A DNA stretch of 47,012 nucleotides from Lachnospira sp. UBA5912. GTDB taxonomy: Bacteria > Bacillota > Clostridia > Lachnospirales > Lachnospiraceae. A model generated the notes under the pieces. The model did not search any database. It saw only the letters and a program-made list of their open reading frames with translations, and was not told where the DNA came from. The stretch lies in assembly GCA_002435585.1 (NCBI GenBank), contig DJDY01000203.1:1-47012 (forward strand), written 5' to 3'. The translations under genes were made by a program, and so were the position numbers. Shown here one piece after another: positions 16,543 through 25,945 of the stretch (the stretch's first letter is position 1; each line of letters opens with the position of its first letter).

Positions 16543-17639
16543 TGGAGTTATGTAAGATAATATTGGAGAATAATATCAGAATAATAGTGGCAATATTAGT
16601 ATGTTTTATTATATGCAATATAATGCATGTAAACTCAGTTAAGATTAAGCTGCTGTTAATGTCTTTAGTATGGGTCAGGATTCTGATACCATTATCTATT
16701 AATTATCATATATCAATAGTACCTGATAAGCTGCCTGAAAGACTTTCACAAACAGCAGGTGTTAATGCTGTTTATGGAATGAAGATATATTTAGTATTAG
16801 CATGTATATGGATTACTGGAATTGTAATAATCTTCTTTCACAGTGTGATGGAGAATATAAGATTAAGAAACATATTGTCTACAAGTATTCCACATGAATT
16901 AGTAATTGAAAACAAAAGAGTGAAAATATATATGAATGACTATATTGATTCGGCTATCGTATATGGAATTCTTAAACCTAAGATATATATGTCCTATAGT
17001 GTTGACTATAGTGAGATAAAGTACCTATACGAGCATGAATGTATGCATATACATCATAAGCATCATATAATCAAGTTGATAGTGAGTATGGCTGTAATAG
17101 TTAACTGGTTTAATCCTTTGTTATGGATGTTTTATAAACAATATATGGAACACATAGAACTTGTCTGTGATTATGATTGTTGCAAAAAACATAGTTGTGA
17201 AGAAAACTGGCGCTGTGAATATGTTAAAGCATTGCTTAGATTATCGTGTGTAAGCAATGCGAAGAAAGTAAGAGTGTTGAGTTTTAGCAACGATTATATA
17301 ATTATCCAGAACAGAATAAAAAATATAATGAGTCAGCAAAAGATTCATATGAGAAGTACAGTTATTGCTTTTTTGTTACTAACACTTTTTATTGTTCTGC
17401 TATTCATAAAGCCTAAGATGCAGATTGCAGCAGCTGTAGATAATGAGCAGCTTAATATAAACGGCAGTGAAGAACAAGTTGAAGAGGAAGATATAAAGTA
17501 TGATGAGAATAAAACATATGAAACTACAAAAGAAACAGATGGTGGATATGTTCAGTCGTATAAGGAAGAATATGAAGAATATGATGAAGTTGATACAGGA
17601 ATAAGGATATATGTAACATTGCCAATAGTAAAAGACTAA
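16539..17639 (+). CDS. BlaR1-like M56 family membrane metallopeptidase
   Basis: A 366-residue membrane protease of the BlaR1/MecR1 type. Membrane segments lie at about 12-30, 36-56, 82-102 and 178-200, with a last one at about 280-300. The zinc motif HECMH is at 166-170, in the cytoplasmic protease loop. Unlike BlaR1, it has no penicillin-binding sensor domain: after the last membrane segment there are only about 65 acidic residues rich in Glu and Tyr. It probably cleaves the BlaI-type repressor encoded upstream in response to a non-beta-lactam envelope signal. The start overlaps a small ORF by ATGA. Confidence 0.82.
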   Translation: MMELCKIILENNIRIIVAILVCFIICNIMHVNSVKIKLLLMSLVWVRILIPLSINYHISIVPDKLPERLSQTAGVNAVYGMKIYLVLACIWITGIVIIFFHSVMENIRLRNILSTSIPHELVIENKRVKIYMNDYIDSAIVYGILKPKIYMSYSVDYSEIKYLYEHECMHIHHKHHIIKLIVSMAVIVNWFNPLLWMFYKQYMEHIELVCDYDCCKKHSCEENWRCEYVKALLRLSCVSNAKKVRVLSFSNDYIIIQNRIKNIMSQQKIHMRSTVIAFLLLTLFIVLLFIKPKMQIAAAVDNEQLNINGSEEQVEEEDIKYDENKTYETTKETDGGYVQSYKEEYEEYDEVDTGIRIYVTLPIVKD

Positions 17640-17656
17640 AGACGTTTGAGAAAGGA

Positions 17657-18127
17657 ATGAGAAAATTTATGAAAAGACAAATTAAACTGTTTATTATATA
17701 TATATCATTAATATCAATACTATGCACAATTCAGGTTGATAAGGTGAAAGCTTCAGAAAATATGTATACAAGTTCATATTCAGAAGAATATGTGCAGGTA
17801 CTGCGTAAGTATGATACTAAGGCAGTAATGTATATAACTTTGCTAGATATGGATACTGGTGAAGTGTGTGCGGATATAAAAGTTACCCTTGTTTTTGAAT
17901 ATGCAGATGGTTCTTGGGTGAAAGTGAACAATATGTACTTGAATATTGATTGTTATGAAGGCTATTCAGTTGATGTAGATAAAGACACAGAATTACATAA
18001 TGAATATGGTGTAAGATATTGTACAATAACGAAAGATAATGGGTTGAGTGTTAAATATGCAATAAAAGCATATGCTGATTGCTATGGAGATACCAGTGTA
18101 GATTGTGAAGTTGTAGATATATATTAA
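17657..18127 (+). CDS. Small secreted protein
   Basis: A 156-residue protein with a signal peptide: MRKFMKRQIKLF, then a hydrophobic core, with cleavage likely near VKASEN. The mature part is about 125 residues, acidic and Tyr-rich, and looks beta-rich; it has three Cys that could form a disulfide. No family recognised. It follows the M56 gene by 17 bases and is probably in the same operon. The start may be ATG 17657, which directly abuts aaagga, or ATG 17669, which has better spacing; both leave the signal peptide intact. Confidence 0.6.
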   Translation: MRKFMKRQIKLFIIYISLISILCTIQVDKVKASENMYTSSYSEEYVQVLRKYDTKAVMYITLLDMDTGEVCADIKVTLVFEYADGSWVKVNNMYLNIDCYEGYSVDVDKDTELHNEYGVRYCTITKDNGLSVKYAIKAYADCYGDTSVDCEVVDIY

Positions 18128-18240
18128 GAATAAAATGGGGTATTGATGTCGATAAAAAGAAGATTAATCATAAAGACCAAGAGCTCAGTCTTTATATTAA
18201 TATAAAGTTGATTACTAATGTTGTTTATTAGCAATCGGAA

Positions 18241-18252
18241 AGGAGGTTAATA
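18241..18252 (+). promoter_or_regulatory. Orphan ribosome-site copy
   Basis: aggaggttaata here is repeated exactly at 18292-18303, where it serves the ATG at 18306. The first copy has no start codon in useful range, so it is probably a local duplication. Confidence 0.5.
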
Positions 18253-18305
18253 AGGTAGCATATTGTAAATAAAAATAGGGTTATGTTGTATAGGAGGTTA
18301 ATATT

Positions 18306-18758
18306 ATGAGATTAAAAAGTATAAAGAAATTTATAGGGGTATTAACAGCATTAATAGTTACATTGTCACCTATGATGGTTATGGCTGCAGAGGTAACGAC
18401 TGATACAGATAAACAGAGTGAAGTTTCAGATGAAGCAGTATATAGTGTGGAAACAGACTATTATGATGAAGATATTTGTGTATTTGTTTCATATGTTGAT
18501 GCAACAATGACAGGACATTTATATTTTATATATTCATATGATGAAGGAATTACAGCAAATATTCATAGTTCACCAAAACCAAGATTTTATAATGTATATG
18601 TAGAGGATGGAAATCCAGAGAATGGTTCTTACACAGCAGAAGTACAAGGAAATATTATGCGTTTTAGATTTTCGGTGTCAGGACCTCATGATACACAAAC
18701 AATTACATTAGTTGTATATGTTGATGAATACGGAAGCGTTGATTATTACATTGCGTAG
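18306..18758 (+). CDS. Small secreted protein
   Basis: A 150-residue protein with a clear signal peptide (MRLKSIKKFIGVLTAL, then a hydrophobic core, cleavage near VMAAEV). The mature part of about 120 residues is acidic, Tyr-rich and predicted beta-rich, with one Cys. No family recognised and no clear similarity to the preceding secreted protein apart from size and composition. A strong aggagg site precedes the ATG. It lies between a BlaR1-like protease and an ABC exporter, so a role in sensing or buffering an envelope-acting molecule is possible but unproven. Confidence 0.6.
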   Translation: MRLKSIKKFIGVLTALIVTLSPMMVMAAEVTTDTDKQSEVSDEAVYSVETDYYDEDICVFVSYVDATMTGHLYFIYSYDEGITANIHSSPKPRFYNVYVEDGNPENGSYTAEVQGNIMRFRFSVSGPHDTQTITLVVYVDEYGSVDYYIA

Positions 18759-18774
18759 TAAAAATATTAATATT

Positions 18775-18804
18775 GAACGCTGGTTTGGTAACAAATCAGC
18801 GTTC
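18775..18804 (+). terminator. Hairpin between secreted protein and lipoprotein genes
   Basis: gaacgctggtttg (18775-18787) pairs with caaatcagcgttc (18792-18804) over 13 bp with one G-U, around a gtaa loop. Only two T follow, so it is more likely a weak terminator or an mRNA-stabilising stem than a full stop. Confidence 0.45.
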
Positions 18805-18836
18805 TTACAAAAAGTGTAGAGAGGAGCGTGGCAATC

Positions 18837-20267
18837 ATGAAGGGACGTATTATGATATTGATTATGGCGATGCTTTTTGTAACCAGTGGGTGTGGGACAG
18901 GTACAGACTATTCAAGTGAAGAAATAACTACAGAAGCTATAAATCAGAATCACCAGAATGAACAGGAAGAAGTACCACGAATAGACTATAACTTCGATAA
19001 GAATCCATATTATCAGAAAGATAATCACAATGTTGTCGTCGCTGAGGATGGATATTATTTTGTAAGAAATACAACATCAAACGGAATAATCGATAATTTT
19101 ATAAGTAATCATTATGGAAGTGTATTTGCACAGCGTGATGTTAAGAAGGCTAAAAATGAGAGTGATGAACGTGGTAAGATAATATATTATTATGATATTA
19201 GCACACAGAAGGTAACACCATTGTGCAGTAAGATTAATTGCGGACATAATACGGAAGAATGTGAGGCATATTTTGGGGATGTAACAGACGAAGGTTTTGT
19301 GTACTACAATAAACATTTATATATGAGAACATATGATGAAACAGCAGGGCTAAGGCTGGTATCTTATGATAAAAACGGAAAGAATAAAAAAGAGGAATGT
19401 GTTATAAGCGCTGATCCGGAATATCAGCCTTATGTAGGAAATAACAATGATGTATGTATATTGAATGATAATGTATATAGCTGGGCAAAGAAAAGTACAA
19501 CAATCGGTTCGGATGTGGGATATGAGATTGTATTATATAAAACAGATATTAAATCAGGAAAAACAGATGTGCTGCTTAACTATGATGAAACATTGCTGGA
19601 GTATAAAGCTACGAGTAGCTACACATGTGATATACAGGTAGCTAATAATGAGCTTTATGCTAAAATATGTACTTATGATGAAGAAGAGGATATGTATGCA
19701 TTTGTTTTATATAAGTTGGATGAGCAGTCAGGAAAGCTTACAGAGCTGTTAAAGACAAATGCACCAAGAGATTGCAATAAAAGAAGTGATGGTGACTCAT
19801 ATGCATATATGAGAGGCTTTGCTGTTGATACAACTGGTAACGTGTTTTTTGTAGATGAGTTATCAGCAGATGGCCTTAAGAAAAAAGTGAAATTATGTAG
19901 ATATAACATTGCTGCAGGAGATATAAAAGATGTATATGATATGGGAGTTTTGATAGCATATTGTGTTATGTGTGATGATGATAAAATTTATCTTGATACT
20001 CAGGACAATGATACTACAAGCAAGCTGGTAATATTAGATAAAGAGGGAAATTATATTTACTCTAAGGGATTCGGTGGATATGGACGACTTTTGGGTCTGG
20101 ATGACAGATATGTTGTAGTAAGCCTGATTGGTGGAAATGATTTTAAAGATGATCCGCAGGATTCAGGATGGACAGAATGTTACAGATATGCCATTCTGCA
20201 GAAGGATACAATAGGAACAGGCAATGAGAAGTGGAAACAGATGTATAATGGCATGATTCGTCAATAA
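18837..20267 (+). CDS. Lipoprotein, predicted beta-propeller
   Basis: A 476-residue lipoprotein. The signal ends in the lipobox VTSGC, giving lipidation at about Cys19. The mature protein is rich in short Tyr- and Asp-containing strands with propeller-like periodicity. Near residue 125 it carries LCSKINCGHNTEECEAYF, a Cys-x4-Cys-x-His-x5-Cys pattern seen in Lachnospiraceae lipoproteins encoded beside ABC transporters. ATG 18837 is chosen over GTG 18828 because gaggag sits ten bases before the ATG but touches the GTG. It probably acts outside the membrane with the ABC system encoded downstream. Confidence 0.7.
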   Translation: MKGRIMILIMAMLFVTSGCGTGTDYSSEEITTEAINQNHQNEQEEVPRIDYNFDKNPYYQKDNHNVVVAEDGYYFVRNTTSNGIIDNFISNHYGSVFAQRDVKKAKNESDERGKIIYYYDISTQKVTPLCSKINCGHNTEECEAYFGDVTDEGFVYYNKHLYMRTYDETAGLRLVSYDKNGKNKKEECVISADPEYQPYVGNNNDVCILNDNVYSWAKKSTTIGSDVGYEIVLYKTDIKSGKTDVLLNYDETLLEYKATSSYTCDIQVANNELYAKICTYDEEEDMYAFVLYKLDEQSGKLTELLKTNAPRDCNKRSDGDSYAYMRGFAVDTTGNVFFVDELSADGLKKKVKLCRYNIAAGDIKDVYDMGVLIAYCVMCDDDKIYLDTQDNDTTSKLVILDKEGNYIYSKGFGGYGRLLGLDDRYVVVSLIGGNDFKDDPQDSGWTECYRYAILQKDTIGTGNEKWKQMYNGMIRQ

Positions 20268-20338
20268 ACGATATTATATATCATATTATGATGTCCGGGT
20301 GAATAATCGTCAACATGGGTTGTGATGGGGGAAAGCCT

Positions 20339-22777
20339 ATGAGAGAATTTCGAAGAATAATAAATAGATGGATGCTGGTTCTGGTTGTTATAATATGTTG
20401 CGTTTGCGGTATTATATTTTATCAGCTAAATAAAGAAACAGAGTATGAAGAGCATAAGGTGTCAACCAAAACGGTATATAGTTATTATAATCAGATGTTA
20501 AAGGATTATTATGACAGTCTTTACACTATGGATGAAGTCCATGCAAAGGTTAAGGCAAGGGCAAAGCTGTATATGGTATATAACATGGAGCAGTGGAGCT
20601 GCTTAAAGTCTGAGGATGAGGAGCTATATAACGCTGGCAGATATGAGGAGAAGATACAGCGCTATAGGAATTCACAGCCAGAGATTGTGGAGTACTATGA
20701 AGACTTAAAGCAGAATCATAAAGATGTGCTGGATAAATATATGGAGGATTCAGACACTGTTAATATGGCACTTGATATGTATGATGCCACTTATGATTAT
20801 GTCGGCGGCTATGATGAGCTGATTAATGGATATATAGAACAGGGTAACTCAATGCTTATGACAGATATATATGCGGACAAGTCATCCTTTGAGCATATCA
20901 ATATATTAAAGTCGAAGTATGATTTTCGTAAGCTGCTGGATATAGATGTCAGTCCTGACAACAGTAAGGCGGTGGATGCAGTTGTTACGTCAGGCTCGTA
21001 TATTAATATATTTATATTATTAGTTGTATTCATATGCGTATTCCGGTATTTTGATGACAGAAAAAATGGACTTGATTATATCATATATGCGGCAAGAAAA
21101 GGCAGAGCATATCTTGCATTGACTAGAATATTTATTCTTGCATTTGTAAGTGTCATAAGTACCTTATGTGCTTACATATGTGTTTTTATCATTTCGTTTG
21201 GAATATATGGCGGCTTTGAGTATATGGGCAATTCCCTGCAGAGCTATGAAAAGTATGCAACAATCTGTTTTACTGATGGTAAGTGGGGTTTTATAGCTGC
21301 TATGCTGGCATTGTCAGCACTGGCAGTATTCATAACCGGACTTATAGTGTGGCTTTCAGTGAGCCTGTCTGATAATGTTTCGGCTGGAATGGGAATAGCT
21401 GTGATAATACTTGGTATATCGTATGTGATGTATATGGGTATTTCAGATAAAAGCAGATTCGTGGTTTTAAAGAATATAAATATATGGAACTGGATAATAC
21501 CATCAGGTATCATTGCCAGCTATAAAAATGTAGGAGTTGGAAAGTATATTATAAGCCGTATAAGGGCAGATGTGGCTGTGGAAGTTATACTTGCGCTTGT
21601 ACTATGTGCTGGAGTCATATGTGTAAGCAGTCTTTTAAAGCATGGTAAAAAACATACGCTGTTTACTAAGATGAGATATAGCCTGACAGCCGGCTGTCAG
21701 TCAGTGCTAAGCCATATGCCTGTACTTGTCATGGAACTATATAAGTTGCTATGGGTTAAAAAGGGAATAGTTGTGTTAGCAATAGCGGTTGTTATTGTTT
21801 CCAATACTGGTATAAAAAAGGGATATACATATGATTCCGATATGGCTGTAGCTATGAAATATTATAGTGAAGCAAAGGGTCTTAAGTTATCAGATGCGCT
21901 TTCGGATATATTATACAGATATGAGCAGGAGGGTGAATACTGGAATGACAGGCTTAGACAGATAAATACAGCCTTTGCCAATGAAACTAAGGAATTCACC
22001 AGGGAAGATATGAACGAAGCCACAATGCAGGTGTCGTTATATAAAAAAGGCTTAGAAGAGATACACAGGAATATAAACAATCTTGAATATCTTAAGGAAA
22101 AAGGCATAACAGGAGAGGTAACAATGCCTTTTGCTGTTGAAGAGATGCTTGGTGAAAAGCTGTATAGTCATGAAGCAGTGTATAACCTGCTGGCAGTTAT
22201 AGCATTGATATTCATGCTGTTTTCGGTTATGTCAGATGAGAAGAAGCAGAATATGATGATATCTATACATACAGCCAGAAAGGGAAGGCTTAGCTGGTTT
22301 ATGATGAAGCTGTGTGCAGTGTTTATAGTTACGATATGCATAGGCGCGGTGATATTCATTCCTGATATCGTTAACATTATAAGAACTTATGATATTAACG
22401 ATATGCAGACAGCTATACAGAATTATCCTAAGTTCGCATTTATTCCATTTAAAATGTCACTTATGGCTTATCTTATCTGTAATATAATATGGAAGCTTGT
22501 ATTACTTATGGCAATAGCCGGTATAGTGGTACTTATATCAACAATGTCTGGTTATGTGTTGTCGCTTGTTATATCGCTGGCACTTGTATTGCCACAACTG
22601 TTATATATGCTGGGTTTTAATCTTATGTACTATATTTCAATCGTATCCCCTCTTCTTGTTGAGGAAAACTGGGGACGTGGCATCAATCAGCTGAATGGTA
22701 TTATTCTTGTGGCTGCCGGACTGGTCTGCTGGGTGATAAGTGCCGGAAGAATTGTAAAAAAGGACATTGATTATTGA
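20339..22777 (+). CDS. ABC-2 type transporter permease, tandem-duplicated
   Basis: An 812-residue membrane protein made of two similar halves. Each half has an N-terminal membrane anchor, an extracytoplasmic helical domain (about 35-210 and about 500-610), and a block of about six membrane segments. The halves share an ARKGR motif just after the first segment of each block (about residues 251 and 645). This fits an ABC-2 exporter permease in which the usual dimer has been fused into one chain. Start ATG 20339 has ggggga nearby; an upstream in-frame ATG at 20315 has none. The ATPase gene begins 52 bases after its stop. Confidence 0.75.
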   Translation: MREFRRIINRWMLVLVVIICCVCGIIFYQLNKETEYEEHKVSTKTVYSYYNQMLKDYYDSLYTMDEVHAKVKARAKLYMVYNMEQWSCLKSEDEELYNAGRYEEKIQRYRNSQPEIVEYYEDLKQNHKDVLDKYMEDSDTVNMALDMYDATYDYVGGYDELINGYIEQGNSMLMTDIYADKSSFEHINILKSKYDFRKLLDIDVSPDNSKAVDAVVTSGSYINIFILLVVFICVFRYFDDRKNGLDYIIYAARKGRAYLALTRIFILAFVSVISTLCAYICVFIISFGIYGGFEYMGNSLQSYEKYATICFTDGKWGFIAAMLALSALAVFITGLIVWLSVSLSDNVSAGMGIAVIILGISYVMYMGISDKSRFVVLKNINIWNWIIPSGIIASYKNVGVGKYIISRIRADVAVEVILALVLCAGVICVSSLLKHGKKHTLFTKMRYSLTAGCQSVLSHMPVLVMELYKLLWVKKGIVVLAIAVVIVSNTGIKKGYTYDSDMAVAMKYYSEAKGLKLSDALSDILYRYEQEGEYWNDRLRQINTAFANETKEFTREDMNEATMQVSLYKKGLEEIHRNINNLEYLKEKGITGEVTMPFAVEEMLGEKLYSHEAVYNLLAVIALIFMLFSVMSDEKKQNMMISIHTARKGRLSWFMMKLCAVFIVTICIGAVIFIPDIVNIIRTYDINDMQTAIQNYPKFAFIPFKMSLMAYLICNIIWKLVLLMAIAGIVVLISTMSGYVLSLVISLALVLPQLLYMLGFNLMYYISIVSPLLVEENWGRGINQLNGIILVAAGLVCWVISAGRIVKKDIDY

Positions 22778-22829
22778 TTACAGCAAAAACAGTGCGGCTG
22801 GAATATATCGGAAATGGAGCGTGGATAGT

Positions 22830-23804
22830 ATGGAACTTAGGATTGATAATTTAAAGAAAAACTATGGCAGCGTAAAAGCGTTAAAGGGAATAAGTTATAC
22901 CTTCACACCAGGGGTGTATGGCATACTTGGAGCTAATGGTGCAGGAAAGAGCACAATGATTAATCTTATAACTGATAACGTGAGCAGGGATAAGGATGGT
23001 GGAAGCATAACATACTGTGATGGTGATAATACATATGGAAACAATCAGGGATATAACTGTGGTGCTGATGAGAAAACAATATCAGATGAGCCGCTGGATA
23101 TATTAAAGTTAGGTGCCAAGTTTCGTGGTATTGTAGGATATATGCCACAGCAGCAGGGTTTCTATGAAGATTTTTCACCGAAGGCATTTCTTAAGTATAT
23201 GGCAGAAATAAAAGGAGTGAAAGCTGTAAAATCAGTAGATAATGATGGTAAGGTGACAGTGAAAAAGGTCGGACAGCAGATAGATGAGCTTCTTGGAATA
23301 GTGAATCTTACCTCTGTCGCCTATAAGAAGATAGGTGGCTTTTCCGGGGGCATGAAGCAGAGAGTACTTTTGGCACAGGCATTACTTGGCAGCCCGAAGA
23401 TACTTATACTTGATGAACCAACAGCCGGACTTGATCCTAAGGAAAGAATAGCTATCAGAAACTATATTGCTGAGCTGTCTAAAGACAAGATTATATTATT
23501 CGCTACGCATGTTGTAAGTGATATAGAATGTATAGCAGATAAGGTTCTTCTGTTAAAGAATGGCGAGATAATAGCAACAGGAACTCCATCACAGCTTATT
23601 GAGCAAATGCAGGGAAAAGTCGGGGAACTTACGTGCACACTGGATGATGTTGCCAGTCTTCAGCAGAAGTATCATATAGGAAATATAAGACAAAGAAAAG
23701 ATGGACTGGTATTAAGACTTGTAGGAGATGAGCTGCCAAAGGAGGCAGTAAAGGTTGATAATGATATTGACCTTGAGGATGTATATCTGTATTATTTTGA
23801 ATAA
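22830..23804 (+). CDS. ABC transporter ATP-binding protein
   Basis: A 324-residue ATPase that powers the permease encoded upstream. Walker A GANGAGKST, Q-loop region YMPQQQGFYEDF, signature FSGGMKQR, Walker B ILILDEPTAGLD and the switch His in FATHV are all intact. Compared with typical ABC-2 ATPases there is an insertion of about 35 residues between Walker A and the Q-loop (DGDNTYGNNQ onward). ATG 22830 is preferred over 22767, since family homology begins immediately after it and ggag lies upstream. Drug, bacteriocin or peptide export is likely; a good terminator follows at 23893. Confidence 0.88.
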   Translation: MELRIDNLKKNYGSVKALKGISYTFTPGVYGILGANGAGKSTMINLITDNVSRDKDGGSITYCDGDNTYGNNQGYNCGADEKTISDEPLDILKLGAKFRGIVGYMPQQQGFYEDFSPKAFLKYMAEIKGVKAVKSVDNDGKVTVKKVGQQIDELLGIVNLTSVAYKKIGGFSGGMKQRVLLAQALLGSPKILILDEPTAGLDPKERIAIRNYIAELSKDKIILFATHVVSDIECIADKVLLLKNGEIIATGTPSQLIEQMQGKVGELTCTLDDVASLQQKYHIGNIRQRKDGLVLRLVGDELPKEAVKVDNDIDLEDVYLYYFE

Positions 23805-23892
23805 ATTATTGAATAAGTTATGTGATAAGTTGTGTAAGCTTTGATATGCAGATTTTGACACATAAACTTTGACACTTTTCAGGTTAAGAATC

Positions 23893-23930
23893 GCCGCAAA
23901 CGCAGATACATACTGCTTTTGCGGCTTTTT
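23893..23930 (+). terminator. Rho-independent terminator after the ABC operon
   Basis: gccgcaaacgcag (23893-23905) pairs with ctgcttttgcggc with one mismatch and is followed by ttttt. The rest of the 413-base gap to 24218 is AT-rich. It holds a plausible -10 box (tataat, 24023-24028) but no recognisable gene. Confidence 0.85.
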
Positions 23931-24217
23931 CGTAAAAAGCGTAATGTTTCGCGTAATGCTTATTATTCTTTGCAATTCTATTGTACAAAATATTGTTATG
24001 TACACTTTTATTAGTTTAGGTGTATAATAACAAAGTATTCTTGTAGGTATGTAAGTGTTAAAAGAAATTATTGTATCGCATAGCACATAAAAGATAATGG
24101 CTTATGTGGAAGTTAAATTAGGTTGTCACGCTTACATCTGTTAAGGAGAAATATACTTTTCTTCTGACATCATAAGAATAATTGAATAAATCAGACATAA
24201 TGGAGGCAAGGTGAAAA

Positions 24218-24811
24218 ATGGAACATATATCCAGAGATGAAGCATTTGCATTATTAAAGAAGTATAATAAAGACCCTTTTCATATCCAGCATGCACTGAC
24301 AGTAGAAGCTGTCATGAAGTGGTATGCCAATGAGTTAGGATATTCAGAAGATGCAGAATACTGGGGTATCGTGGGTTTGCTTCACGATATAGACTTTGAA
24401 CTGTATCCTGAGGAACATTGTATAAAGGCACCAGAGCTTTTAAGGGAAGGCGGAGTGTCAGAGGATATTATTCATGGAGTAGTGTCACATGGTTACGGAA
24501 TAACTGTTGATGTAGCACCGGAGCATGAGATGGAGAAGGTGCTTTTTGCTGCCGATGAGCTTACAGGTCTTATATGGGCGGCAGCACTTATGAGACCATC
24601 TAAGAGCACTAAGGATATGGAGCTTAAGTCTTTAAAGAAGAAGTATAAGAGCAAGGGCTTTGCAGCAGGCTGTTCAAGAGAGGTTATAGAAAGAGGAGCA
24701 GACCAGCTTGGATGGGAGCTTGAAAAGCTTCTTACCATGACACTTGCAGCTATGGCAGCCTCAGAAGATACTATCAATGAAGAGATGGCAGCTGAGTCTG
24801 CTGGACAGTGA
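24218..24811 (+). CDS. HD domain-containing hydrolase-like protein
   Basis: A 197-residue HD-superfamily phosphohydrolase-like protein. Metal-binding motifs are HIQHALTVEA (His near residues 22 and 25), LLHDIDFE (the HD pair near 54-55) and a later HGY region (VVSHGYG). Members of this HDIG-like group hydrolyse phosphate esters of nucleotides, but the substrate here is unknown. The protein is soluble, with an Ala-rich helical C-terminus. A ggagg site lies 14 bases before the ATG. It stands 183 bases ahead of the FMN reductase gene. Confidence 0.82.
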   Translation: MEHISRDEAFALLKKYNKDPFHIQHALTVEAVMKWYANELGYSEDAEYWGIVGLLHDIDFELYPEEHCIKAPELLREGGVSEDIIHGVVSHGYGITVDVAPEHEMEKVLFAADELTGLIWAAALMRPSKSTKDMELKSLKKKYKSKGFAAGCSREVIERGADQLGWELEKLLTMTLAAMAASEDTINEEMAAESAGQ

Positions 24812-24994
24812 TTAATCAAGGATTAACTGATAAATTCCATATTCACGATATTTTAATACATTTTCAGTGTTTAAAGTGTTTAAAGCGTTTCAGGCGAAAG
24901 TTTTTTCATCAGACAGGAAAGAGGTTTTTATGCAGAGATGCTCATAACATTTGTATATTATATTTACATATTATCAAAGAAAGGACAGATAACA

Positions 24995-25576
24995 ATGAAG
25001 GTTTTATTAATCAACGGAAGCAGAAGAGATGCAGGATGTACATATACAGCACTTTCTAAGGCGGCTGAGGCTATTGAAAAAGAAGGAGTAGAAACCGAGA
25101 TTATCAATGTAGGCAGCAGGGTGCTTAATGGAGAACTTGATGCGGCAGTTAAAGAAGCTAGTGAAAAGGTTAAAACAGCAGACGGTGTTATAGTAGGTTC
25201 TCCTGTATATTACGCATCAGCAAGTGGTGAGATTATGATGTTCCTTGACAGATTCTTTGGAGCATACGGCGCAGATATGAAGTATAAGCCAGGTTCAGCA
25301 GTGGCATCAGCACGTAGAGGAGGTACTACGTCAACTATTGATGATCTTAATAAGTATTTCCAGATTAACCAGATGCCTGTTGTATCATCTAACTACTGGA
25401 ATATAGTTCATGGAAACACACCTGAAGAAGTTGTACAGGATGAGGAAGGTATGCAGACTATGAGACTCCTTGGAAAGAATATGGCATGGCTTGTTAAGTC
25501 TATAGATGTTGCAAAGAAGAATGGCGTTGGGCTTCCTTGTGGTGAGGATAAGATAAAAACTAACTTTATAAGATAG
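24995..25576 (+). CDS. NADPH-dependent FMN reductase family flavoprotein
   Basis: A 193-residue flavodoxin-like protein. The N-terminal FMN phosphate loop is LLINGSRRDAGCTYT, and the second FMN contact is VIVGSPVYYASASGEIMMFLDR, the classic GSPVYY pattern of the NADPH-dependent FMN reductase/iron-sulfur flavoprotein group. It probably reduces quinones, azo compounds or FMN. ATG 24995 is preferred over ATG 24938 because aaagga is ten bases upstream and the fold starts at once. It is directly followed by the SRP RNA promoter. Confidence 0.88.
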   Translation: MKVLLINGSRRDAGCTYTALSKAAEAIEKEGVETEIINVGSRVLNGELDAAVKEASEKVKTADGVIVGSPVYYASASGEIMMFLDRFFGAYGADMKYKPGSAVASARRGGTTSTIDDLNKYFQINQMPVVSSNYWNIVHGNTPEEVVQDEEGMQTMRLLGKNMAWLVKSIDVAKKNGVGLPCGEDKIKTNFIR

Positions 25577-25600
25577 TCAGGGGTTGCTATAAGAAAACGA

Positions 25601-25630
25601 TTGACAGAGTTAGTATAAAACATATATAAT
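25601..25630 (+). promoter_or_regulatory. Strong sigma-A promoter for SRP RNA
   Basis: Consensus ttgaca (25601-25606) and tataat (25625-25630), 18 bases apart, put the start point near 25636, exactly where the SRP RNA 5' strand begins. Confidence 0.85.
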
Positions 25631-25635
25631 AAAAG

Positions 25636-25903
25636 AACCGTGCAGCCGGGGAGTTAGCGGCACCTTGTACCTGCAATCCGCTATAGCAGGGGTGATGTTC
25701 GGCAGAGGGCGAGATTTTATGGAGCCGCCCGATATAAGTGGTGATGACATCTGGGTCTTTCGCAACAGAACTTCATGAACCATGTCAGGTCAGGAATGAA
25801 GCAGCATTAAGTGAAACCTTCTGTGTGCCGGAAGGCAGCCTGGATCGAGCTAACTGTATCGGTAACGTCTGTGGATGATCATTCGAAGCCGGGCGCACGG
25901 TTT
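25636..25903 (+). ncRNA. ffs: Signal recognition particle RNA, large (Alu-containing) type
   Basis: A GC-rich RNA of about 268 nt whose ends pair (aaccgtgc at 25636 with gcacggtt at 25895-25902). The conserved Ffh-binding apical region is present as gtcaggtcaggaatgaagcagc at 25784-25804, and the Alu-like 5' domain as gcagccggggagttagcgg. Its place in front of dnaX-ybaB-recR matches Bacillus subtilis (scr-dnaX). It forms the ribonucleoprotein with Ffh that targets membrane proteins. The 3' strand leads straight into a terminator hairpin. Confidence 0.95.
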
Positions 25904-25913
25904 CGTGCGTTTT
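25894..25913 (+). terminator. SRP RNA terminator
   Basis: cgcacg (25894-25899), loop gttt, then cgtgcg (25904-25909) followed by tttt. The 5' arm is shared with the closing stem of the SRP RNA. Confidence 0.75.
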
Positions 25914-25945
25914 AGAACAGTTTGACAGAAAGGAAGTCATAAGTC

